From positions 1 to 55,503 of the forward strand of contig JAMPDU010000003.1 in the NCBI GenBank assembly GCA_023665505.1: a DNA stretch of 55,503 bases, given 5' to 3'. A program made the position numbers and the translations under genes. Source of the DNA: Ruminococcus sp. (GTDB lineage: Bacteria > Bacillota > Clostridia > Oscillospirales > Ruminococcaceae). Shown piece after piece: positions 14,118 through 22,832 of the stretch. Every line of letters starts with the position of its first letter. The first letter of the stretch is position 1. A model generated the notes under the pieces. That model ran no database searches. It was not told where the DNA came from and saw only the letters and a list, made by a program, of their open reading frames with translations.

Positions 14118-16397
14118 TTATCTTTCAAAGTCGTTTCTGTCCTGTTCGTCAAGTCCCGCATTACGTTCATCAAGCTTTTTTTGCGCTTCGTCCGCCCAAG
14201 TGCTTGCGCCTTTGGTTTCCGCAATGAATTTTAAATCGTTTTCGTCAATACCGAGTTTGGTTTCCATTTCCTTAATTTCCGAAATCGCGGTTTTCAATTC
14301 AACAAGTGCGTTCCTTTGATTTTCCGAGATATTGTCTCCTTTTTCAAGCTGAATATCTGCATATTCGGCAACCAAAGTTCTGTTTTCGGCAGTATTAAGG
14401 TCATACGGCAATTGCCCGTGATTATCGACAAAATCAATATACACATCATTGTAAATGCTGTTGTAAAATGTAAAATCGTCATAAACATTGTCAAGATGTT
14501 TTGATAAGTTAAGATACTCGTTTGTTAATTCCAAACTGTCTTTTTCAACGTTTTTTTCAATCATAATATCATTCTCTCCTATAACTTTATTTCGCCCCGT
14601 TTCTTTAGCCTTGTATGCAAGCTCGTCAGCAAATTTAAGCTGACTTTCAAAAAAACTAAAGGCGTTTTCCTGTGTGATTTCTTTGTCGGGCTTGACTTGA
14701 TACACGCCCATACTTATTGTTACGCCAACGTTTACAGGCTCTTTATCGGCATTGTAAACAAGGTGTGTAGTGCTTTCAATTTGCTGCCTTAACCGTTCCG
14801 CGATGTCCATAGCGCGGTCGTAATCGCAGTTAAGTACGCAAACCATTTCCTCGCCGCCCCAACGGAACGCGGAGTCCGCGCCCTGCCTTGTGCCGCTTTG
14901 GAGTATTCCCGCGACGTTTTTCAGTACGGTATCTCCCGCGTCGTGTCCGTATGTGTCGTTAATGCTCTTAAAATGGTCTATGTCGCACATTATAAGGCAC
15001 ATATCCTTTTCATCGTTGACATTATGAGCCATAGTATTTGCGGCATATTCTTTCGCACCCTGCCTGTTTTTAAGCCGTGTAAGTTCGTCCGTGATACGTC
15101 CTTGATGTTCAAATTCTTTTTTCAGCGACAAATCAATCGTGTTGGCAATTTGACCGTTGGGGGAAAACTTTTCAACGCTTGCCCTGTCAAAAGCTCCGTC
15201 CTTTTCGCTTGCAACAAGTATTCCCGCAACCCTGTCATTGCTTATTATCGGGATATACGCTTCGCCGTCGGCAATATGTACGTCTTTGCTTTCGGCGGCG
15301 ATCCGCATATTTTCTTTGGCAATCTGCCAGTCTCTGCCGCCCCTGTTTTCGTCGTTGGTAAAATATTTATTTTCCGCGCCGTCATAGCACCAAAATTCGG
15401 CTTTGCCGCAGTCAAGCACCTGTTTTCCCATACTTTCGATAGTAGACATTGACTGCTCAAAGTTCTGCGATTCGGTAATCGAGGATATAAATTGATTTAC
15501 CGTACTTATCTGCTCTTTCAAGCTCTGCTGTTCGGCGGTCATTGCAGCAACTTGTTTTTCAAGCGCGGCAATTCTTTCAAGCAATAAATTTTGTTCGTCC
15601 ATTTTACCATTCCTTTCTTCTTCTGCGGGAGATTTTTCAGTCTGCCGCTCACTTTGTTTATTTAAATAAAAATTTTTGTCAAAACTCTTGACAAGTTGAA
15701 ATAAATCTGATATACTAATATCAGAGCCGTTAAGGACTGATAGTGCTAACCGTTTATCGGTGAACGCTACGTGCCTTAGCGGTTCTATTTCTATGCTTTG
15801 CATATTATACATACGTTTAAGCGTATCATTTTTATCGCTTGCAAACTCCTCTATTGCTATTTTAGCTAAACTTATATTTTCGTCAATTTTACAAACGGTG
15901 TACATTTTGTGCATAAACGCTGTATTATTAGCTTTGTTGGAATTGTTGTCGTCCGTAAGCGTACTGTCCAACATTACAGCATTTTTCAGAATTTCTCTTA
16001 TATTATATAAAGAGTTTAATGTGGTAGAATCATTGTGTTTGTTTGCATAATGGACAGTATCCTCCAAACCCTTACGGCTAATTTGAATATTCCAACCAGT
16101 ATCGGAATTTATAACGGGTTCTCTGGAAATAACCCTATTTTTTATGTCGTTCCGCACTGACTGAAATGTCGGCGATTTATCCTCAGTATCAATAATAGGC
16201 ACTCGACTTTCGTCATTTTCCCGCCAGTCGCCGTGAATAAGCCTATAAAACGGCGATTTTTCGGACAATTCGCCTTGAAATTTTTCTGCCCACTTTTCGG
16301 TTGCCGCACGCTCGGCTGCCGTAAAATTAAGAATACTTTTTCTCGGCTCTAAAGTGCGTAAAACGTCAATATCCGCTTGCGTGATTTCAACAGACAA
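14118..16397 (-). CDS. GAF-GGDEF diguanylate cyclase with a polyvalent-type N-terminus
   Basis: The 759-residue protein starts at TTG 16397 (no better ATG; AAAGG upstream). Residues 1-250 are an unknown domain of the kind found next to polyvalent proteins. Residues 275-310 are a coiled coil. A GAF-like sensor follows (about 310-445). The GGDEF domain has DIDHFKSINDTYGHDAGD (about 470) and the active-site motif RWGGEEM (about 513). GGEE(F/M) is compatible with synthesis of cyclic di-GMP from two GTP. The inhibitory RxxD site is degenerate (QGAD), so product inhibition may be weak. The C-terminal 40 residues carry the tail shared with the HAD and DUF3991 proteins. Diguanylate cyclases are known on SXT/R391 elements of Gram-negatives. 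A role in the recipient is speculation. Confidence 0.88.
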   Translation of the reverse strand: MSVEITQADIDVLRTLEPRKSILNFTAAERAATEKWAEKFQGELSEKSPFYRLIHGDWRENDESRVPIIDTEDKSPTFQSVRNDIKNRVISREPVINSDTGWNIQISRKGLEDTVHYANKHNDSTTLNSLYNIREILKNAVMLDSTLTDDNNSNKANNTAFMHKMYTVCKIDENISLAKIAIEEFASDKNDTLKRMYNMQSIEIEPLRHVAFTDKRLALSVLNGSDISISDLFQLVKSFDKNFYLNKQSERQTEKSPAEEERNGKMDEQNLLLERIAALEKQVAAMTAEQQSLKEQISTVNQFISSITESQNFEQSMSTIESMGKQVLDCGKAEFWCYDGAENKYFTNDENRGGRDWQIAKENMRIAAESKDVHIADGEAYIPIISNDRVAGILVASEKDGAFDRASVEKFSPNGQIANTIDLSLKKEFEHQGRITDELTRLKNRQGAKEYAANTMAHNVNDEKDMCLIMCDIDHFKSINDTYGHDAGDTVLKNVAGILQSGTRQGADSAFRWGGEEMVCVLNCDYDRAMDIAERLRQQIESTTHLVYNADKEPVNVGVTISMGVYQVKPDKEITQENAFSFFESQLKFADELAYKAKETGRNKVIGENDIMIEKNVEKDSLELTNEYLNLSKHLDNVYDDFTFYNSIYNDVYIDFVDNHGQLPYDLNTAENRTLVAEYADIQLEKGDNISENQRNALVELKTAISEIKEMETKLGIDENDLKFIAETKGASTWADEAQKKLDERNAGLDEQDRNDFER

Positions 16398-16416
16398 TAA
16401 TACCGCCGCCTTTCAT

Positions 16417-16431
16417 TTCCCCACTGGGGAA
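16417..16431. repeat. 15-bp palindrome, copy 9
   Basis: TTCCCCACTGGGGAA, 4 bases after the TAA of the 103-residue gene at 16436 and before the TTG start of the cyclase gene. Confidence 0.9.
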
Positions 16432-16435
16432 TTTT

Positions 16436-16747
16436 TTATACCACATAGCAGCCGCTGTCAAATGAGTAGGTTTCCCCAACATTACAGCCACTTTTTTCGT
16501 AATCGTCGGCGATAAGGTCAATGGTTCTCTGTATATCTTCGATAATTCCCGCAAGAGCCGCATAGCAGATATTTTTTATTGCATAGTCGGCAGTTGTATT
16601 GTATTTCTTCTTTTCCTCCTCGGAAAGTATCTTCACGCCCTTATCCGAAAAATGCGTTACAAAAAACTTTTCCGTATGGTCGTTGCCGTCAATGCCGTAA
16701 ATGCAAAGCTCCGCTTCTGTGTTTTCATCAATAATAAAAAGTCTCAT
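16436..16747 (-). CDS. Small acidic protein of unknown function
   Basis: The start is ATG 16747, 2 bases after the upstream stop, with GGAGG 9 bases before it. A TTG at 16753 is too close to the ribosome binding site. The 103 residues (MRLFIIDENTEAELCIYGID...) begin with a beta-rich part and continue as a helical part (YAIKNICYAALAGIIEDIQR). There is no signal peptide. It is translationally coupled to the 484-residue gene, whose last codons contain the ribosome binding site. No family recognised. Confidence 0.7.
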   Translation of the reverse strand: MRLFIIDENTEAELCIYGIDGNDHTEKFFVTHFSDKGVKILSEEEKKKYNTTADYAIKNICYAALAGIIEDIQRTIDLIADDYEKSGCNVGETYSFDSGCYVV

Positions 16748-16749
16748 AA

Positions 16750-18204
16750 TCAATTTCCTCCGTTTTCATTTTTATTTATTTTTGTAAGTCCTTGATTTCT
16801 CGCCGCGAGCTTGGCAGCCTTTTCCGCTGCTTTTTCAGCTTTTTCCTCGGCGATTTTCTTCATATTCGCGCTTGCCGCCGCTCTGATGTCGTTAAGGGTC
16901 TGCATATGCTTGTTTTCCTGCCTTTTCTGCACAAGCAGCTTGTACTGCTCCTTAACCATATTGTTGGCGTATTCTCTTTGGTCGGGAGCAATTTCGTCAA
17001 TAAATTCCTGCGGCAAAGTAATAACGTCTCCGACGCGCTTGATTTTCTTTTCCCGCGAACACATCTGAATAATGCCCCAAATTTTATTGAAGTCAAAAAG
17101 CTGTCTGTGAAATTCCGCAACATCAACAGCGGAAATATCGCCGTTTTTGTAAATGTACATATCCTTTTTTCCTGCGTGAATTACTTCGATTACCATTTCG
17201 TCAATTAACTGACGGGAGCTTCTGTATTTTTTCAAAGCCTTTTCGGTCAGCTCGCTGTCCCGCAAAGGTTCGTCCACGTCAAGACGTATGGAAACGGAAT
17301 AATCGTCTGCGGCGTTAAGCTCGGAGTTAATGAGTTTGTTTTCTTCGATGTTGTTTACGGCATAATCATAATGGTTGACTTTATCTCCGCAAATTTCACG
17401 CTTTCTCGGATATGCCTTAAAATCAAAGCAGAGTTTGATATTGCTCAAATATTTTTCATATTCGTTAAAATAATCTTCGTCAAATGGCAGTCCGTTTTCG
17501 GCGGCATATTCTATAAAGTCTTTGCCGTACAGCTTGTCGTAAACTTTGAGGTAATACCGTATGTGCGTACAGTCAAAAGCGATAGGTGATTTATCCGACA
17601 AAATGTCATAATTGTCAGCAGCCGCTGCGGAAATATACTGCGGTTCTTCAAGCTGCATTACATCATCATCCGTGTCATAATAACCGAACGGTTCTCCGAG
17701 GTCGTTCAGAAATTCCGTCAATTCCTTGTCGCACCGTATAAAGCCGCCGTCTGTAACGTAAATATGGCTTGATGATATGATTTCCAGTACCTCGTTAAAA
17801 CCTACCGCCGACAAATCATCATATTTTTTGGAATTGGCGCAAAGCAGCATAATTTTTTGTAGCTGCTCATATGACAAGATGTCGGTTTCGTCTGCTCCCT
17901 CGTTTTTCCGCACTTCGTTTTCTAATTCAAGAACGTCCGAAAGAAAATCCGAATCGTTATGCAGCACAAGGGTTTTCAAAGCCTCCTCGCTTATAACGCC
18001 TGTACCGTAAAGAAAAACAAGTCGGTCAATCTGCTCCGTATAAGGCTTGCGGAGTATTTTCTTTTTCAGCTCATCGGAGAGCTTATTTTCGCACCTAAGC
18101 TCGTTCGGCAGACGTGCGCCGAACACGTCCACCAACACGGAATAGCGGAAAATCATAGTCTGCATATCCGCGTCCTCGGATATGTAGTCCCGATATGCTC
18201 CCAT
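16750..18204 (-). CDS. Unknown 484-residue cytoplasmic protein
   Basis: The start ATG 18204 follows the stop of topoisomerase III by 3 bases, and the last topoisomerase codons (AAGGAGGAG) supply the ribosome binding site. The protein is largely helical and acidic. A PGYY-like segment with repeated acidic residues lies near 180 (GYYDTDDDVM). The C-terminus from about 425 is a long Lys/Glu/Ala-rich coiled coil (KKIAEEKAEKAAEKAAKLAA). There are no membrane segments and no catalytic motif I recognise. Its place between topoisomerase III and the cyclase suggests a role in establishment of the element rather than in the channel. Confidence 0.75.
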   Translation of the reverse strand: MGAYRDYISEDADMQTMIFRYSVLVDVFGARLPNELRCENKLSDELKKKILRKPYTEQIDRLVFLYGTGVISEEALKTLVLHNDSDFLSDVLELENEVRKNEGADETDILSYEQLQKIMLLCANSKKYDDLSAVGFNEVLEIISSSHIYVTDGGFIRCDKELTEFLNDLGEPFGYYDTDDDVMQLEEPQYISAAAADNYDILSDKSPIAFDCTHIRYYLKVYDKLYGKDFIEYAAENGLPFDEDYFNEYEKYLSNIKLCFDFKAYPRKREICGDKVNHYDYAVNNIEENKLINSELNAADDYSVSIRLDVDEPLRDSELTEKALKKYRSSRQLIDEMVIEVIHAGKKDMYIYKNGDISAVDVAEFHRQLFDFNKIWGIIQMCSREKKIKRVGDVITLPQEFIDEIAPDQREYANNMVKEQYKLLVQKRQENKHMQTLNDIRAAASANMKKIAEEKAEKAAEKAAKLAARNQGLTKINKNENGGN

Positions 18205-18207
18205 AGG

Positions 18208-20556
18208 TTACTCCTCCTTTTTCAGATTTATATATTTGCCCGTGTCAACAAGATTGTAAACGGCTTTTTCTGTCCCGCTCAAGGTCTTTTTTGATATGGC
18301 GGTCTTGCCTTTTGCAAGCAGTTCCGCCGCGTTCTTGGCGGTGACGGTCACGCCGTTGAATTTGTCCTCTTTCCACAAGGTAAATCCGCACACGTCCTTG
18401 CCGCTTTCGCAGTAAAAATTGCTCTTGCCCTCAAAAATCTGCTTGCCGCAGCGCGGGCATTTCCCGACCGCCTTTTTCTCCGTTTTCAACCGCTTGAAAT
18501 TAACATATTCGCCCGTATCGTCAAGTTGATAGTCGGCGGTATAGGTTTCGCCGTCCCTGTTTTTGGCTTTAAGAGGTACGGAATTGCCGTCAAGCAGTTT
18601 TTTCATTTTTTCGGCTGTAATTTCCGTAAGATAGAATTTATTTTCTTTCCAAACCACAAAACCGCACCCGTCCTTGCCGCTTTCGCAGTAAAAATTACTT
18701 TTGCCCTCAAAAATCTGCTTGCCGCAGCGCGGGCAAATACCTATTGGTTCACGCTTGGGGGCATTGGGATTTTCGTGATGTACTGGAGTGCGCTCTCTGC
18801 TGCTTTCATAGCTTATAGTTGTGCGTATAAAAGTTTTAACGTCATTCGTCAGCTCATCGGGGGAAATGCCTTTCTTCTGTATGTTGTCAAAATACTGCTC
18901 CCATTCCGCTGTGCGCTCAACGGATTTAACATTGTCGGGCAAGGAGTTAATAAACTCACGTCCGAAAGCTGTTGCAATAAGCTGTTTACCCTTGCGCTCC
19001 ACATATTCGGCTTCGATAAGCTGTTTAATTATCTCCGCGCGGGTCGCGGACGTTCCTATACCCCGTTCGCTGACTGCGGATTTTAAAGCCTTATCGTCAA
19101 TTCTGTTATCAATATTTTTCATTACCGACAACAGCGATTTATCCGTGTAATGCTTTTTCGGCTGCGTTTCAAATTCCTTGACGGTAATATCCTCCGCAGT
19201 AAAGCCGCCGCCCTCGGAGTATTCGGGTATATTGTTTTCTTCCGTCATATCGTCCTCGTATTTTGGACGGTACGCTTTCCAACCCGCCTGTACAGTCTTT
19301 TTGCAGGAGAGTTTGTATGTAATATCCTCGCACCAAAATTCATAATCGTATGCCGTGTAAACGTGCGGCTTGTCAAGAGCCATAAGCAAGCGGTTTGTTA
19401 CCAAATCGTACAGCTTGCGCTCGTTTTCCGAAAGAGAAATATTTACGGGAGGCTGGTTTGTAATCACTATGGCGTGGTGGTCGTCGATTTTGGAATTATC
19501 AATCACGCGCTTGTCAAAATTCAAGCCTTGACTTAAAAGATTTTGTGCGCGTTCCCCGTTCCCCAGTGGGGAATCCGCAAGCATTTTTACGGTGTTCTCA
19601 ATTACGGTTAGCATATCCTCGGATATGTACTCGCTGTCCGTTCTCGGATATGTAAGCAGTTTCTTTTCGTAAAGGCTTTGCGCCATTGCAAGCGTTTCAT
19701 CGGCGGTAAAGCCGTACAAATCGTTAGCGTCCATTTGCAGACTTGTCAAGCTGTACAAAAGGGGACGATTTTCGGTTTTTTCCGTTTTCTCGGCGGTAAT
19801 TACATTAACAGGCTTGCCTACGCTTTGAGACTTTTTTTCTTCTGCCGCTTCCCCAGTGGGGAATTCCTCGACACTTTCCGCGCCGTTGGACAGCACAAGT
19901 TTGTAGGAGGTCTGAGAAACAAAGTTCTCTATTTCCTTGTCGCGTTCCGCGATAATACTCAAAAGGGGAGTTTTAACGCGACCGATTTTATGAGGATATT
20001 CGTCTTTAATGCCGTATAAACGCGACAAATTCATACCTATGAGCCAGTCGAGTTTTTCACGGGTAAAGGCGGCGGCGTACATATTATCATAGTCGGACAT
20101 AGGTTTAAGATTGTTCAGCCCCTCTCTGATTGCTTCGTCGGTTACGCTGTTTATCCACAAGCGTTTAACGGGCTTTGTGCAGTTGTTGGCGTGGTAGATG
20201 TGCCTAAAGATAAGTTCGCCCTCACGTCCCGCGTCTGTGGCGCAGATTATTTCGGTAACTTTCGGGTTAGACATAAGCTCGGAAATAAGGCTGCGTACAC
20301 CGTCTTTAGATTTATCGGACGGGAAAATTTGAAAATCGGGGAAAATGGGAAGTGTGTCAAGCTCCCACTTTTTAAAGCCGTAATCTTCGGGCATACCCAC
20401 GCCGTAAAGATGTCCGACGGCGTTTACAACATAATATTCATCGTTCGCATAGCAGTAATTTTTACCTCCGCTGCCGTATACCTTTTCACGCGCACCTATG
20501 CTGTGCGCTATGTTTTGGGCAACGCTCGGCTTTTCTGCCAGTATCAATTTTGACAT
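18208..20556 (-). CDS. topB: DNA topoisomerase III
   Basis: The 782-residue type IA topoisomerase has the Toprim opening (LILAEKPSVAQNIAHSIG), the acidic motif DAGREGE (about 105-111) and the catalytic-tyrosine motif LTYPRTDSEYIS (Tyr near 303). The C-terminus carries two near-identical zinc-ribbon units (CPRCGKQIFEGKSNFYCESG near 607 and again near 698), each followed by a Topo_C repeat. It would decatenate or relax the element DNA during conjugation or replication; such genes are standard in clostridial conjugative elements. Two 15-bp palindromes are translated inside it (near 232 and 329), both in variable loops and away from the catalytic motifs. It starts 2 bases before the end of an upstream small membrane protein gene. 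Confidence 0.95.
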   Translation of the reverse strand: MSKLILAEKPSVAQNIAHSIGAREKVYGSGGKNYCYANDEYYVVNAVGHLYGVGMPEDYGFKKWELDTLPIFPDFQIFPSDKSKDGVRSLISELMSNPKVTEIICATDAGREGELIFRHIYHANNCTKPVKRLWINSVTDEAIREGLNNLKPMSDYDNMYAAAFTREKLDWLIGMNLSRLYGIKDEYPHKIGRVKTPLLSIIAERDKEIENFVSQTSYKLVLSNGAESVEEFPTGEAAEEKKSQSVGKPVNVITAEKTEKTENRPLLYSLTSLQMDANDLYGFTADETLAMAQSLYEKKLLTYPRTDSEYISEDMLTVIENTVKMLADSPLGNGERAQNLLSQGLNFDKRVIDNSKIDDHHAIVITNQPPVNISLSENERKLYDLVTNRLLMALDKPHVYTAYDYEFWCEDITYKLSCKKTVQAGWKAYRPKYEDDMTEENNIPEYSEGGGFTAEDITVKEFETQPKKHYTDKSLLSVMKNIDNRIDDKALKSAVSERGIGTSATRAEIIKQLIEAEYVERKGKQLIATAFGREFINSLPDNVKSVERTAEWEQYFDNIQKKGISPDELTNDVKTFIRTTISYESSRERTPVHHENPNAPKREPIGICPRCGKQIFEGKSNFYCESGKDGCGFVVWKENKFYLTEITAEKMKKLLDGNSVPLKAKNRDGETYTADYQLDDTGEYVNFKRLKTEKKAVGKCPRCGKQIFEGKSNFYCESGKDVCGFTLWKEDKFNGVTVTAKNAAELLAKGKTAISKKTLSGTEKAVYNLVDTGKYINLKKEE
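19559..19573. repeat. 15-bp palindrome, copy 10 (inside coding sequence)
   Basis: TTCCCCAGTGGGGAA, translated as DSPLGN near residue 329 of topoisomerase III, shortly after the catalytic tyrosine region. Confidence 0.9.
19849..19863. repeat. 15-bp palindrome, copy 11 (inside coding sequence)
   Basis: TTCCCCAGTGGGGAA read in a different frame from the other coding copies, as EFPTGE near residue 232 of topoisomerase III. Confidence 0.9.
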
Positions 20557-20558
20557 TT

Positions 20559-20894
20559 TTAGTCCTCCTTGTGATTTTTTTCAACCTTATCGTGTCTGCC
20601 GTTAAGGTCTTTTTCGCGCTTTATTTTCACCGCCGCAAGGGCGGCAATACCAACTCCCAACATAATAATGTTGGACGTTCCGATATGCAGCTCATACTCT
20701 TTCGGTTCTTCTTTTTCTTCCGATACGCTTGTACTGCTGCTTGAATTATTGCTGTCCGCTTTATCCTCTGTGCCGACCGCAAAATTTACGATTATTGCCG
20801 CTATGAGCATAATTACAGCTAAAACCTTTCCCTTAAAAAGCGGGACGTTTTTATGACTGTCCCAGTAATCAGCCGCCTTTTTAAATATTTTCAT
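20559..20894 (-). CDS. Small two-pass membrane protein
   Basis: The 111-residue protein has a first membrane helix at about 23-41 (GKVLAVIMLIAAIIVNFAVG), a Ser/Glu-rich loop (about 45-68) and a second helix at about 73-90 (NIIMLGVGIAALAAVKI), followed by a very basic tail. Its ATG has GGAGGG upstream. It lies between the CD1108-like gene and topoisomerase III at tight spacing. It may be an accessory piece of the transfer channel, but no family was recognised. Confidence 0.75.
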   Translation of the reverse strand: MKIFKKAADYWDSHKNVPLFKGKVLAVIMLIAAIIVNFAVGTEDKADSNNSSSSTSVSEEKEEPKEYELHIGTSNIIMLGVGIAALAAVKIKREKDLNGRHDKVEKNHKED

Positions 20895-20909
20895 TTTAAC
20901 CCTCCGAAA

Positions 20910-22814
20910 TTATGTTATTCCCGCATTTTCTTTTTCTTTGTCAAATTCTTTCTTTACTTCTTCATAGGTTTCTTTGTCCTCCTCGTCAAAATTAAAACTA
21001 TTCCATACGTTGTTAAGGTTAAAATTAAGTGTAAGTGTCATATCTATTCTATAATGTCCGCTGCAATTTTCTGCCCCACAACTCCAATGCACCTCAACAT
21101 ACGTAAATTCCCAAAATCCAGCACCGCCGTATACATCAGCAACATTTTTGTCATTCATAAAAACTACACCGCTATTTCCGCCATTATTGGCTGTTTCGGG
21201 GCGTGTCATTAATTTCTGATTGTATGTTGATATAGTACATAATATTTCATCATAAAGTCTGCCTTTGGGTATAGTCCTATCTGCAGACACCCATTTAAAT
21301 CCGTGAAATTGATGACAAGGTTTTGGCACATATGAATTTTGAAAGTTCTGTATTTCATTGTTTGCTTTATCCACGACTCCGTCCATTACCTCGTAATAGT
21401 GAGGTACTGTTTCCACAAATTTGCTGTCATTTACGCTATCTTCAGTACCGTCTGAAGATGTATAAATAAACGGAAACAAAACAAAAATCAAAACAATTAT
21501 AATGACAATTCCGACAAGCAGTATCGGTAAAAGAGAACCTCCCGCTGCCGCCATTAATAATGTGGCTGACGACTTAAAAACCGAAATCGCGCGTTTCATT
21601 GCTTCAAGCGCATTTTTTAAAGCCGCTTTCGCGTTTTTCAAAATGTTATTTCCGTTTGATGTTATTCCGTGTTCAGATTTATATAATTCAGCTTTCATTT
21701 TGCGCTGCATATTTTCTTTTCTCATTTCCTGCGCGCGTTTCTCGACTTTTTCCTGTTTCTGTCTTAACCGTTCCCTTTGAGCTGCAATTTTTCTGTCGTG
21801 GCTGTTCTGCATTACTTGCTGTACAGTTTTTTCAACCTTTTTTTGTACAGCATATTTAGGCGCGGCAAGTACAGCATTTACCGTTGTTTCTCCAACGCCG
21901 TCGGCAGCAGCTACTCCCTCAGTGACTTTAGCGGCAATTTCTAAACCAGTTTTACCCGCTAATTTCTGTGTTGCCTTTTTTGCCGCGTGTACAAAAGGAA
22001 TTGCCGCAACCGCAACAGCGGCTTCTCCCGCGCTGTCCTTATCAAGGGCATTATCAATTTCCGATTTTAGCTGCATTGCCGACTGCGCCTTGTCAAATGC
22101 GGTATCGTTCTTTTTATCGAGCAATTCCTCTTTGTGAGCAAGTTTGTACGCTTTTTTATAAAGGTCGCCGATGTCCTTGTCACGGTTTGGATTTACCTCT
22201 TTCTGTCCCGTTTCGGAATTTTTCTTCATTTTATTTAAATAAAAATTTGCTTTCTCCTTATATTGCAAAGCACGTTCCTGTGCCGAACCGCCTTTATCAT
22301 AAACGGAATCTTTCTTTGCGGCGTGGTCAATGACTTGCTCCCAAGCAACAGGCGGCGGTATATTGACTGCCTTGCTCAAATCAATATTCGTTTGCATACG
22401 TTCTGCATACCTGTCTGCATTAGCCGACTTTGCATATTCGTCCTTAGTTTCGCTGCTCCCTGCTGTTTCATTTTTACGCGAAACGCTTTTATGCGTTGAT
22501 GTTCTGTCCTTTTCTTTTTCATCTTTGACGGACATTGCAGCCATAGTCTGCCGTTTTGCTTTTTCCTGCTTTTCTTCTTGCTTTGCAGCAGTATTTTTGT
22601 TATTGGCATTTTCTTTTTTGTTGGCTTGCCGCAGATACTGACCGCGTATAACTTGATATTTTGTACCCTTTCGCCGTTCTTCGGGCAGCTTTATTACAGC
22701 TTTTTCGCGGTGCTCCGCAAGAGTGGCGGGTTTAGCCGCACCCTGCCTTGCGGCAGGGGTACGAGCTGATGTTTTGGGACTTTTAGAGCTGTCCCTGTTA
22801 GAATTATTCCGCAT
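20910..22814 (-). CDS. CD1108-like conjugation membrane protein
   Basis: The 634-residue protein has a long, very basic N-terminal region (residues 1-390) with many Lys/Gln/Ala repeats and coiled-coil potential. One strong membrane helix lies near 432-455 (LLPILLVGIVIIIVLIFVLF). The C-terminal part of about 180 residues, predicted outside, contains a CHQFHGF...CGAENCSGH Cys/His cluster. The position directly after VirB4, and the order cytoplasmic basic part, helix, external part, match the CD1108-type mobile-element proteins. Those often end in an NlpC/P60 peptidase; that domain is absent here, so the cell-wall hydrolase must be elsewhere. It is probably a scaffold of the transfer channel. 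Confidence 0.7.
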   Translation of the reverse strand: MRNNSNRDSSKSPKTSARTPAARQGAAKPATLAEHREKAVIKLPEERRKGTKYQVIRGQYLRQANKKENANNKNTAAKQEEKQEKAKRQTMAAMSVKDEKEKDRTSTHKSVSRKNETAGSSETKDEYAKSANADRYAERMQTNIDLSKAVNIPPPVAWEQVIDHAAKKDSVYDKGGSAQERALQYKEKANFYLNKMKKNSETGQKEVNPNRDKDIGDLYKKAYKLAHKEELLDKKNDTAFDKAQSAMQLKSEIDNALDKDSAGEAAVAVAAIPFVHAAKKATQKLAGKTGLEIAAKVTEGVAAADGVGETTVNAVLAAPKYAVQKKVEKTVQQVMQNSHDRKIAAQRERLRQKQEKVEKRAQEMRKENMQRKMKAELYKSEHGITSNGNNILKNAKAALKNALEAMKRAISVFKSSATLLMAAAGGSLLPILLVGIVIIIVLIFVLFPFIYTSSDGTEDSVNDSKFVETVPHYYEVMDGVVDKANNEIQNFQNSYVPKPCHQFHGFKWVSADRTIPKGRLYDEILCTISTYNQKLMTRPETANNGGNSGVVFMNDKNVADVYGGAGFWEFTYVEVHWSCGAENCSGHYRIDMTLTLNFNLNNVWNSFNFDEEDKETYEEVKKEFDKEKENAGIT

Positions 22815-22832
22815 AAAAACAAAACCCTTTCA

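Noticed and set aside
20150..20165. DnaA-box-like TTATCCACA in the topoisomerase gene
   Set aside because: Single copy inside coding sequence with no A/T-rich cluster; chance match.
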